NCBI GenBank assembly: GCA_000827265.1
Contig: KN834787.1
Location: forward strand, 390,338-454,337
Reading direction: 5' to 3'
DNA from: Collybiopsis luxurians FD-317 M1
Lineage: Eukaryota > Basidiomycota > Agaricomycetes > Agaricales > Omphalotaceae
Length of the DNA stretch: 64,000 nucleotides
Shown: in pieces, positions 35,995-49,000 of the stretch
Layout of the letters: each line of letters opens with the position of its first letter
Position numbering within the stretch: position 1 is the stretch's first letter
Notes under the pieces: generated by a model
Databases searched by the model: none
Told to the model about the DNA's origin: nothing
What the model saw: only the letters and a program-made list of their open reading frames with translations
Made by a program: the position numbers and the translations under genes

Positions 35995-37227
35995 TGAAAA
36001 ATAACTCATCTCACATTCTTTGCTTTGAAACACATTCTTTTTCTCATATCGTCTCTCTCTCTCTACGTCTCTCTCTCTCTGTCTCGTATCTCGAAGATCT
36101 CTGTGACTCGATGTCACACTTTGCACTTGCTCATCTCTCATCTTTCAATCTCTCTCTCAAATGCATACATACCTAAAACCGCCGCGCGGTCTTTCTTCCG
36201 GGCGCATTTCATATGCACCCCCGGTTATCGTCTATAGCTAGGATGTAGACGACTTCCTTCACTAGGAAGACCCCGCCCTATTCTAAAATCTTTCTTACTC
36301 GTACTGCGACTTTTCTTTTCCATGACTTCTGGTAGGCTGGCGAGGGTTCAAGTAGTATCGGTTAAGCGCTAGCTGGTAGTGGAGGGTTTCTTTCTGGGTC
36401 TTTGCGAAGTGTTGCTATGCTTCTTTGCTTTGGTTTTTTTTTTGCGTTTTCTTTGTAGTTGTTGAATGCGGCTGCTTCGTCTGTTATGTGGCTTTTATTT
36501 TTGGTTTATGGGCAGCAATATGTTCTGTGCTGTTTGTTGTGAACGATTGATGTGATCACTTTGCTGTTGAGCCGATCGCCTGAGCTTGAACTGCTGTTGT
36601 ACCATGCTGTTGGCAGGCTGTTGAGATAGCTGGGCAGGGTGTCAAGTTCCATCAAACTTAAACGCTGAGAAAATGAAGGAAAGGGGAGATATCCGATTGT
36701 TCCCTCAATTCATTCTCGAAAGGGGAAAGCACTGGCGACGGCAAAAGATACCCACTACACAGCAGTCTCTTCCAAAGAAGGATACGACTTTCTCAACAAC
36801 TTCACAGCTTTTAGGACTTTTACCCATCGTTGACATGTTCTAAGTTCTTCTTATGTTCTGATATCTTTGCAACTGCGGCTGGCATCTAGAATCAAACGAA
36901 CCAATGGTTTCGTTAGGTCCCGTGTCATTGAATTTTGATACTTACCCATCGAGCAGTCAGGCAGAGAATGATCTATGATTTGGCTGTCCTTAATATTATA
37001 TTCATTTTTTAAAAGAAAAATGACCTTCAGACTTGTAACTTTCACACAATTTGTTGCGGCAAAGACCGCGGCAGCCTGAAACGCAGGTAGGGTTTAACTT
37101 TTATGATTGATAGGTTGATCTGCTCAGCAGCATTCGACCACCAGGGAACCGTCAATCAATCGAATTTTTTGATATAGCCGTACGCATGATTATAACCTTT
37201 ATCTGTCAGATAATACTAGGCTTACCA
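35995..37227. other. 3' flank of the DUF1996 gene and intergenic
   Basis: The first ~600 bp contain a TCTCTCTCT-rich 3' UTR followed by sequence duplicated at 45060-45480 (for example GGATGTAGACGA-TTCCTTCACTAGGAAGA). From about 36640 there is no recognisable feature apart from AT-rich sequence leading into the NLR A promoter. Confidence 0.6.
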
Positions 37228-37236
37228 TATATAAGG
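37228..37236 (+). promoter_or_regulatory. TATA box of NLR A
   Basis: TATATAAGG lies 59 bp before the start codon. The same nine bases sit 52 and 53 bp before the start codons of the paralogues at 46079 and 61382, and GTTCC / ATTCC / GTTCC follows in each case. Confidence 0.65.
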
Positions 37237-37286
37237 TTCCCCACAGGCAACATTTCTTTCCAGCAAGTTAACCCATCCGATGCACA

Positions 37287-40200
37287 ATGACCGATCAGTA
37301 AGACATAGTGTTATAGTTCAGCTGCAAGCAATTGATCTTCCGAGTGATAACAGGCATCAGCAGGCTCTCAATACTCTCGCGGAGAGAATAGGAAGAGATG
37401 TTAATATCTCTCAAACAAATAATTCGTGAGTAGCCAGGTAATCAAAAATCATATGGTCAGGCTTCATTGTGTATCTATAGCGGTATTATGTTTGCTGGAG
37501 CCTCAAACTTTGCCATAAGTGGCTCTCCAACTTTCATTGTGCATCAGTTCATTTCCGAAGCAGGAAGCTTTCAGCAAGAAACCATCGGAGCTGTTCCACC
37601 TGGTAATATTCCATCTGCAGTGTTCAGGACTTCCATATGCTGAAAAAATGTTTTCTAAAGGATACATTGCAGACATGACTGATCTGATCCCAGTCTCTCC
37701 ATTTTTCACAGGGAGAAAGGATATTCTATTGGAACTTGCAAACTATTTTTTCCCAGAGCCTGAATCAACTGCAATTCATGAGAGAAAAATATTCATACTT
37801 TATGGAATTGGAGGGGCTGGAAAAACTCAAACTGCTTTGAAATTTATACACACATTCAAAACAAGGTAACAGGGTCTACAATGATAACATTATTCATTCA
37901 CCAATTTATGCAGGTTTGTGGGATGTTATCAAATTGCAGCAAGTTCAGAAGAATCCATCAAGGCAAGCTTTTATGATATTGCTGTGAAGAATGATCTCAG
38001 TAAGTCCAGTACATGGGAAGCTGGGCTTAGATGGCTTGCAAAACATGAAAAAGAGTGGTTCATCCTCTATGACAATGCAGATGACCCAAAAATTGACTTG
38101 GGACAATTTCTGCCTCAGAGCAGTCATGGAAACATAATTGTTACCTCTAGAAATAGCACCGAAGAAACAGCTCAGTATGAGGTCCCAAGAGGTGAAAGGC
38201 TTGGCTCCAGAAGATGGTGTACAACTGCTTCTAAAGCATGTCATAAAGAACCATCAGCCTACCTCAGAAGATAACTTGTTGGCCTCAAATATTGCAGCAA
38301 AGTTACATTACTTTGCATTAGCTCTTGTACACGCTGGTTCATATATCTCACAACAGAATTGTCTCAGTACATATTTGGAGAGACTGGAAAAGTTTAAAGC
38401 AATCTTAATGAATCAAAGATTGCCACAGAGTATTGAAAAATACCCTCTATCAGTCTATGCAAGTTGGGATCTGAGCTGGAAGAAACTGGATGAACAATGT
38501 AAAACATTCCTTAGAATATGCTCATGCCTTCACAATGAAGGTATCTCTCGAAAACTATTTCAGAGGGCATTGGATAACTTTAAACAGGATCAAAAAAGAC
38601 ATCAATTGGCAGTATACCCTCTTTTAGCAAATTTAACATTGCAGAAGTTTGATTGGGATGATCTGATCATGGATAACATCATTCAAACCTTGACTTCATA
38701 TTCATTGATTACTGTAGCCAAGGAAGGGATCTATTCTTTACATCCATTGGTTCATCAATGGATTGGAGATAGCACAAACCTCACAGACAAAAGAAAGCTC
38801 CAGTTAGGTGTTCAGAGTCTCATAGCAATTTCCATAGTGCCAGTGGATGCAGATATTCCATTCTTAAGGTCAATATTGAGTCACTGTAAAAGTTTTAAAG
38901 TCACAGATGATGCTCACACTGATAATGCCATGGGAGACTTGTGGTTTGAGTGCGGGTTTTACGGCAGAGCTTATGAAATAAGGGAGGGGCTATGGCACAA
39001 GCTGCAAAAAAAATTTGGAGAGGGACATCCCTTATCTCTGAATCAAATGTCCAAGGTTGTATTATCATTATGGTCAATAGGAAAGTGCAATGAAGCACTG
39101 GAGTTAGGAAACTCAGTTGTAGAGATATCAAAAGCAGTTCTGGGAGAGCAACATCCTGATACTCTGGATAGGATGAACAACTTGGCACATAGATACTCTG
39201 AGGTAGGAAGATACCTGGATGCACTGCATATTCAAGAGCCAATGTTGGACATGTCCAAGCAAATTCTGGGACAGAAGCATCCCAGTACCCTTGTCAGAAT
39301 GCAGAACTTGGCAATCACATACTCATACTTGGGGAGATTTAAGGAAGCTTTGCAGATTGAAGAGCCACTGCTGGATATATCCAAGCAGACTCTGGGAGAG
39401 AGTCATCCTCATACACTTAGTAGGATGCAAAACTTGGCAGTAAGATACTCTCAGGTGGGAAGATATAATGAAGCACTGCAGATCGAAGAGCCACTGGTGG
39501 ACATATCTAAGCAGATTATGGGAGAGGAGCATCCTGATACTCTTACTAGAATGCAGAACTTGGCTATCAGATATTCTCAGGTGGGACAATATAAGAAAGC
39601 ACTAGAGATTCAAGAGCCAGTGCTGGACATGTTTAAGCAGATTCTGGGACAGAAGCATCCTCATACTCTGACCAGCATGCAGACCTTGGCAATGAGATAC
39701 TCTGATGTAGGCAAATATAATGAAGCATTACAGATTGAAGAGCCACTGTTGGACACATCTAAACAAATCCTAGGAGAGATACATCCTCATACCCTTGAAA
39801 GAATGCATAATTTAGCAATCAGGTACTCTAAGATTGGAAAACATGATAAAGCACTGCAGATCTTGGAACCACTAGTGGATATGTCCAAAGTAATTCTAGG
39901 GGAGAAGCATCCTGATACCCTTACTAGAGTACAGAGCTTGGCAAGGGAATACTGTAAAATGAGAAGATACAATGAAGCACTGCAGATTGAAGAGCCATTG
40001 GTAGACATATCCAAGCACATGCTGGGAGAGGCACATCCTCATACCCTTACTACAATGCAGAACTTGGCAATCACATACTCAGAGTTGGGAAGATATGAGA
40101 AGGCACTGGAAATTGAAGAGCCCCTGCTGAACATATCCAAGAAGGTTCTAGGAGAGAACCATCCTGATACCCTCGGTAGAATGCAGAACCTAGCAAGGAG

Positions 40201-40930
40201 GTACTCTCAGGTGAAAAGATATAATGAAGCACTGAAGATCGAGGAGCCACTGGTGGACATGTCTCAGCAGACTCTGGGCAAAATGCATCCTCATACCCTT
40301 GATAGAATGCAGAACTTGGCAGTAAGATACTTTCAGGTGGAAAGATATGATGAAGCACTACAAATGTCAGAGCCACTAGTAAACATGTCCGAGCAGATTT
40401 TAGGGGAGAATCATCCTGATACTCTCAATAAAATGCAAACTTTGGCAGTTATATACTTCCAAGTGGAAAAGTATAGTGAAGCACTGCAGATCGCAGAGCC
40501 ACTGTTAGCAAAGTCACAGAAAATTTTGGGAGAACAGCATCCTCGATGTCTTAACACAATGCAGCTTCTTGGGCAATGTTACTCAAAGATTGGAAGGTAT
40601 GATGAAGCTGTGGAAATTGAAAAACCACTTTTGGAGATGTCTAAGAAGGTTTTGGGAGATAAGCATAGTGTTACTCTCACTAGAATGCAACATCTATCAA
40701 TCAGTTATTTTCAGGTAGGAAGACATAATGAAGCTTTCCAAATGGCAGAGCCCTTCTTAGAGACATCCGGGCAGCTTCTGGGGGAGCAGCATCCTGTCAC
40801 TCTTACTAGGGTGCAGAACTTAGCAAGGCAACATGCTCAGGAAGGAAGATATCATGAAACACTGGAGAGTAAAGAGGCCACTGCCAGTGATGGACAGGCT
40901 AAAGCAGAGTTTGGGAGAAATTCATCCTGA
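37287..40930 (+). pseudogene. NLR A: NB-ARC-TPR STAND protein with two 1-nt frameshifts
   Basis: Exons are 37287-37297, 37354-37425, 37481-37602, 37661-37865 and 37914-40930, with the same intron positions and phases as NLR B and C. The N-terminal motif FAGASNFAISGSPTFIVH is followed by the NB-ARC P-loop GIGGAGKTQTAL, Walker B WFILYDNADDP and NIIVTSRN. About 14-15 kinesin-light-chain-like TPRs of 42 aa (GRYNEALQIEEPL-D-SK-ILGE-HP-TL) follow. Compared base by base with B and C, one extra nucleotide lies between AGAAAT and GATGG near 38160 (58 versus 57 nt), and an extra G near 40876 changes the last residues. The open frame from 38138 therefore starts out of phase with the P-loop. Unless the first is a sequencing error, NLR A makes a truncated protein. 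Confidence 0.82.
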
Positions 40931-41349
40931 TGCTTTTACTAGATTTGAATCTTGATTGCTCTCAGGTTGGAGAATATGAAAAAGTTATGCAACAGTAAAA
41001 TTACAAAGGCGATAGAGTTTCAGATGAGTTTTGGCAGAGTAGATGACAATTTGATACTCTTTTGTGAATGAAAAGCTTGGAAATTCCTCACTTTGAAGTG
41101 TTTCTTTCTCTTCCCCATTGAGGTGTATTGTCAATCTGCTTGAGATGGTAAGAAATTTTTCTATGACATTAATATCCTTTCTATGAATTTGTATGTTGCT
41201 CCTGTATATAGCACTTTCCCACAACTTGTTCCCTGGTAACTTCCAATTCCTTGAACACACTTAAATTTATATTGTTGGTCCCACGAAATTGGTATCAAAT
41301 GATAATTAAATTTGCATTCAATCTCATGCTGTCCTAACTCACCAGTAAC

Positions 41350-41634
41350 TACTGTACAGTTCCAAAGGTAAGTTTAGTCATGCATCACGCTTAGAAGTTA
41401 GGGCTGAATTTTGTCAATTTCCATTTTTGCCATGCATCATGATCCATGGCTACTTCTGAACTGATGAAATTCTGGGCTTGAGCACTTAAACTATTATTTT
41501 TTGCAGCCAGCTTTTTCAGAATGAACTGAAGCACAGAGTTGCCATGCACTAGATTGGTCACTGAATCGGTGAACTGAGAAGACCAATGCATAACACACCA
41601 TCTGAGCTGAGGTTAGCTTTGGAACTACACAGTA
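41350..41634. mobile_element. MITE with TACTGT...ACAGTA ends
   Basis: The left end TACTGTACAGTTCCAAAGG and the reverse complement of the right end, TACTGTGTAGTTCCAAAGC, form an inverted repeat of about 20 bp, with TA as the probable target duplication. The ~285-bp interior is non-coding. The element at 59902-60344 has the same outermost bases and a similar GTCATGCATCA motif just inside. Confidence 0.6.
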
Positions 41635-41869
41635 ATCTACAGAGGCCCTCGATGAAGTGTATTCTTCGAGTAGCTTTCATCAAGGTTGTACCTTCAGGCT
41701 GCAGCCAGTGCTCAGGAATCAGGATGCTAAATTTAAAATGATTTTTTTCAAAGGTGAGTCAAATGACATGCTTAATTTCTGGCAAACTGCCAATGAGGTA
41801 TCCAGACATATCAAACCTTAACTTCGTTTATCGCACAACAAAATTAGATCATTTCTCCATGTCCACTGG

Positions 41870-43830
41870 TTCATTCACAGCGCTTCTCGGTCCGACTCTC
41901 CAAAATCGTCAACACTTTGGCTCAGGATCACTCGGGCCGTCCAAGTCTCGCTACTTGGGGAGGTAAAACATTTACTAAGGACAGAGAGAGTAGAGAAAGA
42001 AAGTAGAAGACCAAAATCCGCGGTTAGGAGCGTGAGCATATCTAGGTGTAAAAGAAAAACTACACCCCAAATTTATGCACCGGTCTATGTTTCGACGAGA
42101 CATTCCAATCCTACTCCCATATCAGAGCTTGCTCCACAAATCTAGTAAGACGTCGATCTCCGTACCATCCTCCTTGTCGTCGCTATCGTCGTTATCATCC
42201 GCTATCGTGGAAGGAGGCTCGCGCAGCTCGTATCTCGTTCTACCAAAAAACCCCTCAGCCCACATGCCATCTACAGCCCAACAAATCTCCATCGTCATCT
42301 CCTTGACTCCGCCCAGGATGAGCTTCTCTGAAGCAGTAAGACGGGAGTAGAGTAAAATGGTGGTGGTGACGATGTAGTTAGTATATGTCGTCCAAGTCGA
42401 ACATATTTGGTATGGCGGGGATGCCTATTGTCTTGAGTTACCGGTGGCAGAAGCAGAAGAGTTATCTTTCGACGACCGCGACGGCAGAGGTGGTTTGGTC
42501 GAAGGGAGCATATACGGCTAGAGCATCGTTAAAAGCTGTTTCTGACTATCTCCTTGTTCGCCGAACACCCAACACCCATGCCACCAGTTTCTGTAGCATC
42601 CAACATATAATGGACCATCTCCAGTCTATTCGAAAGCCGCTTCACAATGAGATGGATAAGCATAGCCCAGGCGATTCCACTCCATCTACCTCCACTTCGT
42701 CCGCTATAGCTCCTCCTCGACTGTAACGACACTCTTAACAACCCCCTCCGAGATACCCACCAACTGATGCTCATGTATCTTTTTCCCGAAGCTCTTCTCG
42801 ACCCTACTCGGCGGGGAAGTATTACAGGACGACATGAGACGCGTAAGGTCGAGTTGGATGCGCGTCTCCCCGGGGAAAAGTGGTACCATGTAGGTACCGG
42901 AGTGGAAGCTCTCGTCGAGACCAAAGGATGCCGAGGATGGATTGATGGAGGCGGAGGGCAAGGGAGGAGAAGTGTGAGGTGTGTCGAAATGTGGCGGGGG
43001 AGGAGGATAGAACGTATTGGGGTAGAAGTTGCCTGGACGAGGAAGTGGGAAGCCTGACCCCCCTGGACCTCCTGGAGGTACCCGAAAACCATGGGGTGGT
43101 GTCCCTCCCGGGCCACCTCTGTGGCGAGATTTAAGGTTGAGTGCTTCTACTCGAACGCCTCGAGTGAAATCGCACAGCACGATTTTCATTAATGAAAAAA
43201 AAACAACGTTAATACGCGCACCATTTCCATCCTCCATCGGTAACAAACGGGAACGAAAAACTTGAATTCAGTCACCTCAACGATAAATCGAAACCGAAAA
43301 AGCCAAACGCACCTCACGAATCCATCAACATCTGCACTTTTTGCCCACTCGTACAACCGATCAATCCTCTCCTCTCACTATCCGGTACGACTTTTCCGTA
43401 TGCCAGAAAATACCGCATCCATCGCCCCCTCCCGCACCTTTGCGGCTGAGTTCCCATCGAAGTACACTATCGGATCGTAATCATGAGAATCCAGCATCCC
43501 TCGTCACACTGTTCGAGAACTAGATTACTGGTTGCATTTTTGTTTGGCGGGACGTTGATGCTTTAATTGTTGTGTTTTGTCGTCGATATTGATATCGTGC
43601 ACCTGTTCTGGAGAGGAGGAAGAAGTGCTCCGAGTCGTGTACGCTCGAATGAGACTGTTCTAGAAAGGCCGACGGGATTTGGGAAGCGAGTTTGACAGAA
43701 ATAGGACAAAGGAGAGGTATTGAGATGTCCAGTCGCTTCTACAAACAAGAGAGGTACATCCTGGAAAGCCTGGAAAAGATATGCAGGCAGCAAGGGGGAA
43801 AACGCATTCGAGCGTCAATCTGCTCGTGAT
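41870..43830 (-). pseudogene. Degenerate copy of the secreted 674-aa protein gene
   Basis: Read on the minus strand it parallels the intact gene at 54135-56552: 5' region and signal-peptide exon near 43800-43560, the DSQ/ERIDRLCEWAK-type block near 43440-43330, MLCDFTRGVRVEALNLKSRHRGGPGG (43195 onwards, in two parts), FYPGETRIQLDLTRLMS and the acidic DDNDDNDDKEDGTEIN-like region near 42180. About 430 bp of exon 2 are missing around 43500-43560, and the main body switches between two frames (43246-42704 and 43116-42529). It cannot encode the full protein. Confidence 0.82.
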
Positions 43831-43989
43831 CCTTTTTGCGGTACCGTCATCTTCATTTAATAATGGTCCAGTAGCCCTGGAAGAGCCGACAACGTTCAAC
43901 CCATTACTTGTGTTCTCCAAAATGCTTTCATCAAATGTGCATGAAGTCTGACGCCCGCTTTTTATGGGGACGCTCGTCATGAAGAGTGC

Positions 43990-45480
43990 ATATTATAGCT
44001 TCAGCCGCTTTCGGTGTCGCTTCTTCCTGTTCAGATCCCTCTCGAGACCTCGGATTCTCGTGATAGCCCCAGTCGTCAACGAAAAAGTTCATGAAACTCC
44101 TACTCTCCTACGATTATGCGAAGTGATAGGTTTACTGTGCCTAGTTTTGGAACTGTTGACATACTTCCCTCGTTCGATATAGGCCTCAAGCTGCTCCTAC
44201 ATTGGCAGCCTCCAGTACCCCTGATATCTAGATCTGATCTCCGGCTTACGCATACACGGGAGCTAGCGTAAACATTACTGGAACAACAGTTCTACTGTTG
44301 CGGGCGGCATCGACGACAGGCTCAGTCTGGTGTAGGAGATTCCGCGCAGGAAGCCCAGTCTCCATCACCCCTAGTACAACCAGAGGCAATGATGGGTAAG
44401 GTAAGGTAAGGTAAGGTAAGGTTGCTCGTGCAACAGCTGCACCTGCACTACACCGGCCTCAGGCTCAGCGTCTGACGCAGGAGAATCCGGATTGTGGAGC
44501 TCCTCTGTCCTCACGATTGCCAGCCGCAGCGACAGTTGTAATAATGCCGGAGCAACTGTCATCTCTGCTCCTGCATACGGCTTCTTGTCCTCTAATGCAG
44601 CTTTCGCGTGCTCTGGTTCTACAGCCGCGAACATTCAAGCAGTGCTTCCGACGCCTACTGCGTATGGTGTGGCTTCCGCCATCGGACTGTACGGATACGG
44701 ATGATGACACCGGCACTGCTGCGGATGCCCAAGCGATCCCGACAGCTTCAGTGATTGATGTATCCGACTCCACCTCCACGGCTTCCTCTGCAAATGTCGC
44801 TACTCCTACGCAGGCTTCCGAGGCTGATTTCGCATGAACCGACTCCTTTGCAAACGTCGCTGCTCCCACGCAGACGTCTGGGGCTGATGCCACCTCTACT
44901 GACTCCTCTGCAAACGTTGCTACTATCACTCAAGTGTCCGACACCGAGACCGAGACTTGTCCCTCGACAGACTCCTCGGATTCCAGTTCGGCGGTTCTCC
45001 CTCCAGCGCCGTCATCTACTAGTGCCTCTTCCTCGTCTGCTGGATCTACTTTTTCTCATTTATTCTCTCTGTCTGTCACGTATCTTGAAGATCTCCAACA
45101 TTTGCATTTGCTCATCTTTCTCGTCTCGTCTCTCATCTCTTCCTCTCTTTTCCATGCGCACATAACTAGTACCGCCGAGCAGTCTTTTTTCCGGGCGCAT
45201 TTCACATGCACCACCAATTTTTATCTATAGCTAGGATGTAGACGAGTTCCTTCACTAGGAAGACCCGCCCGCTTCTAAAATCGTACTGCAACTTTCTTTT
45301 CCATGACTTTCGATAGGCTGGGTGGGGTGTAGACGCTAGTTGGTATTAGAGGGTTTCTATTTGCGTCTTCGCAAAGCTATGCTTCTTTGCTTTGGTCATT
45401 TTTTGCGCTTTCTTTGTAGTTGTAAAATGCGGTGGCTTCGCCTTTTATGTAGTTTCATGATGGTCAGCAATTCGATGTGT
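43990..45480 (+). pseudogene. Truncated copy of the 3' half of the DUF1996 gene
   Basis: The copy starts within the exon encoding SAGFGDASCCSDLG (here degraded), continues through the splice site and LGTVDKLPG region near 44140, the Ala/Ser/Thr-rich tail with recognisable ATPTQASEAD and TDSSANVATITQ units (44750-45000), and the 3' UTR. In the 3' UTR, TCTATAGCTAGGATGTAGACGA matches the intact gene, reaching about 45480. Stops and frameshifts are frequent. No DUF1996 core or signal peptide is present upstream. Confidence 0.85.
44395..44421 (+). repeat. (GGTAA)5 microsatellite
   Basis: Five pentamers in tandem interrupt the DUF1996 pseudogene. The intact gene has no such array at the equivalent place. 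Confidence 0.9.
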
Positions 45481-45726
45481 TTTGTTTGTTGCAATCCGTA
45501 ACTGACTAAAAGGCCAGAAGGCTCATGATGGATTTGGTGAACCAATTTCCTGGGTTTGGCCTGTTTATATTGTACAATGGTGTCGAGATACCTTATGATC
45601 AGGCAGGCTGTGAAGTATTGAGTGCTGCGTAAAATGCAAGCAAGCGGAGATCTTAGATTACTCTCTATATTTACTCTCGAGCGAGGTACACTCCATATCA
45701 ACAGGCTGTCCAATTCAAACGTCCAC

Positions 45727-45932
45727 TTGACACGTAAGTGGGCCAGCGCTGGTGCGTGGCGGGACTCGTGCCCCGTTCAGTTATGGGCTTTCCTAGAACA
45801 TCCAATGTAATGAACACTAAGCTAAAAATATATAAATTACAGAATTTAGATCAATTCAAAATTGCCTGTCTTGGATCAGGCACAAAATCACCACCACAGA
45901 AACTCGGCATTCCATTCCATGCACTCGTAACT
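45727..45932 (+). repeat. ~205-bp dispersed repeat, copy R3
   Basis: This is the third copy of the repeat found in tandem at 6810-7235, starting TTGACACGTAAGTGGGCCA and ending ATGCACTCGTAAC. It lies just upstream of the NLR B promoter. Confidence 0.8.
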
Positions 45933-46026
45933 ACGGATCCAGCAATCATCCGAATCCTTTGAATCAAGGGTGCTTGTCGATTATAGCAATACAGCTCTTA
46001 TCCATCAGATTGTATCAGGCCTCTTG

Positions 46027-46035
46027 TATATAAGG
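46027..46035 (+). promoter_or_regulatory. TATA box of NLR B
   Basis: TATATAAGG lies 52 bp before the start codon, followed by ATTCCTTTGA, nearly the same as GTTCCTTTGA in NLR C. Further upstream the motif ATCCATCAGATTGTA has a close match in NLR C (ATCCATCAAATCGTA). Confidence 0.65.
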
Positions 46036-46078
46036 ATTCCTTTGATCAAGCAACTTTGCAAGTTTGCACCCTTTCCCA

Positions 46079-49000
46079 ATGGCTGATTGGTAAGATTCTA
46101 TCGGAAATCAATTTAAAATAATTCATCTTCCCAACCATCCTAGGAATCAGCGAGCCGTCAATACTCCTATGGCGAGAGTAGAACAAAATCACCATGGCTC
46201 TCTTACAAACAATTTGTGAGTGATCGGGTATCAGAAGAGTATACAGTCACGCTGTATCTTTCAATAGCGGTGCAATGTTTGCTGGAGCATCACACTTTTC
46301 TATCAATGGTTTTCCAGTTTTTAATGTGCATCAGGCAATTTATGGAGGAGGAAGCTTTCAAGAAGGTTCTGCAGCTGTTCCACCTGGTAATATCCCATCT
46401 ACATTTTTCAGCATTTCCATACTATGCTGAAAAATGACCTTCAAAGGATACATCCCAGACATGACTGATCTCGGTCCTGCCACTTCATTTTTCACGGGGA
46501 GACAGGATGTCCTGCTGGACCTTGAAAAATATTTTATCCTAGAGTCTGCATCAACTGTGACTCATGAAAGAAAAATATTTCTGCTTTATGGAATGGGAGG
46601 AGCTGGAAAAACCCAAACTGCCCTGAAATTCATGAACAGATTCAAAACAAGGTAGCAGGGTCTACAATAATAACTTGCCATATTCATAATGTTTTGTTTT
46701 GTTTTTTTTTTTATTTTGGCGGGTTTACTAAATGTTATCTGATTGCTGCAAGTTCAGAGGAATCTATCAAGGCAAGCTTTTATGATATTGCTTTGAAGAA
46801 TGGCCTCAGTAGGGCCAGTACATGGGAATCTGGATTTAAAGTGCTTGCAAAACATGAGGAAGAGTGGATCATTCTCTACGACAATGCAGATGACCCAAGC
46901 ATTAACTTGGGACAATTTCTTCCCCAGAGCAGTTATGGGAACATTCTTATTACCTCCAGAAATGGAACCTTGAAACAGGTCAGCACCAAGTCTAAAGAGC
47001 TCAGGGACATGGCACCAAAAGATGGGGTCCAATTGCTTCTAAAGCATGCCATAAAGAGCCATCAGCCTACTTCTGATGAAGAATCAATGGCTATGGCTAT
47101 TGCGGCAAAGTTGCATTACTTCGCTTTAGCTCTTGTGCATGCTGGTTCATATATTTCACTACAGAACTGCCTTAGTACATATTTGGAGAGGCTGGAAAAG
47201 TATAAATTGGCATTTATGAATCAAAATCTGCTACAGAGTATTGAAAGATATTCTTTATCAGTTTATGCAAGTTGGGATCTTAGCTGGAAGAGACTGGATG
47301 AAGAATGTAAAACATTTCTCAGGATATGTTCATGCCTTCACAACGAAGGTATTTCTCGACAACTATTCCAGAGGGCATTAGATAACTTTGAGAAAGAGAA
47401 CGGACACCAATTGGCAGCATACCCACTCCTAGCAAGTCTAACCTCACATAGATTGGTGTGGGATGGCTTGAGCATGGATAAGATTATTCAGACCTCGAGT
47501 TCATATTCATTGATTACTGTAGGAAGAGATGAGGTATATTCGTTACATCCATTGGTTCATCAATGGATTGGCAACACCATTGACACTATGGATAGAAATA
47601 ATCTTCAGCTGGAGGTTCAAAGTCTTGTAGCAATATCAATATCGGGGGCAGACATAACATTTTTAAAGGCAATACTCAGCCATTGCAACAATTTTAGAAT
47701 TACAAATGATGCCCACACTGACGATGCCCTGGGAGAGATGTGGTTTGCATGTGGATTTTATGACAGAGCTTATAAGATATGGGTAGGCCTATGGTATTCC
47801 TTCCAGCACAGATTGGGAGAATGGCATCCTAGGACTTTGACACAAATGTCCAAGGTTGAAATATCATTGGAAGAGAGAGGAAGATACAAAGAATCATTGC
47901 AGCTGGGGATATCAGGGGTGGAGAAATCCAGAGAAATTCTAGGAGAGAAGCATCCTGATACTCTTGATAGAATGAATAACTTGGCAATCACATACTCTAA
48001 GTTGGGACAATATGGTGAAGCACTGCAGATTGCAGAGTCACTGGTGAACATATCCAAACAGATTCTGGGAGAGAAGCATCCTAGTACCCTTAGTAGACTG
48101 AACAACCTGGCAAACAGATACTCTGAGGTAGGGAGATATACTGAAGCACTGCAGATTGCTGGGCCACTTCTAGATATGTCCAAACAGATTTTGGGGGAGG
48201 ACCATCCTGGAACCTTTAGTACAATGAAGAACTTGGCAGTCATATACTCTGAGCTAGGAAGATATAATGAAGCACTTCAAATTGAAGAGCCACTGCTGGC
48301 CATGTCCAAACAGATTCTGGGTGAAAAGCATCCTGATACCCTTAGTACCTTGAATAACTTGGCAATCATATACTCTGCTGTGGGAAGATACACTGAAGCA
48401 CTGCAGACTGCAGAGCCACTGGTGGACATGTCCAAGCACATTTTGGGAGAAAAACATCCTGATACCCTTTCTAGAATGCAGAACTTGGCAGTCAGATACT
48501 CTGAGGTGGGAAGGCATAATGAAGCGCTGCAAATTGAAGAACCACTGCTGTATTTGTTCAAACAAATTCTAGGGGAGAAGCATCCTGATACCCTTATTCA
48601 AATGAATAACTTGGCAATCAGATACTCTCATATGGGCAGATATAATGAAGCACTGGAGATTGCAGAACCACTGCGAGACATGACAAAACAGATTCTTGGA
48701 GAGAAGCATCCTCATACCCTTGCTACAATGGAGAACTTGGCAAACAGATACTCTGAGGTGGGAAGATATAATGAAGCAATGCAGATTGACGAGCCACTGT
48801 TGAACATGTCTAAACAGATTCTGGGTGAGAGCCATCCTGATCCCCTTGATAGAATGGAGAACTTGGCAATTAGATACTCTCAGGTGGGAAGATATAATAA
48901 AGCACTCCAAATTGAGGAACCACTACTGAATATGTCCAAAGAGATTCTGGGGGAGAATCATCCTGGAACCCTTAGTAGAATGAATAACTTGGCAATCACA

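Noticed and set aside
35366..36004. Plus-strand Pro/Leu/Arg-rich ORF overlapping the DUF1996 C-terminus
   Set aside because: It is an out-of-frame reading of the same tandem repeats; the Asp-rich and basic tail of the sense frame is more plausible.
38901..40376. Minus-strand ORFs across the TPR regions of NLR A, B and C
   Set aside because: Antisense shadows of the 42-codon TPR repeat, with no motifs of their own.
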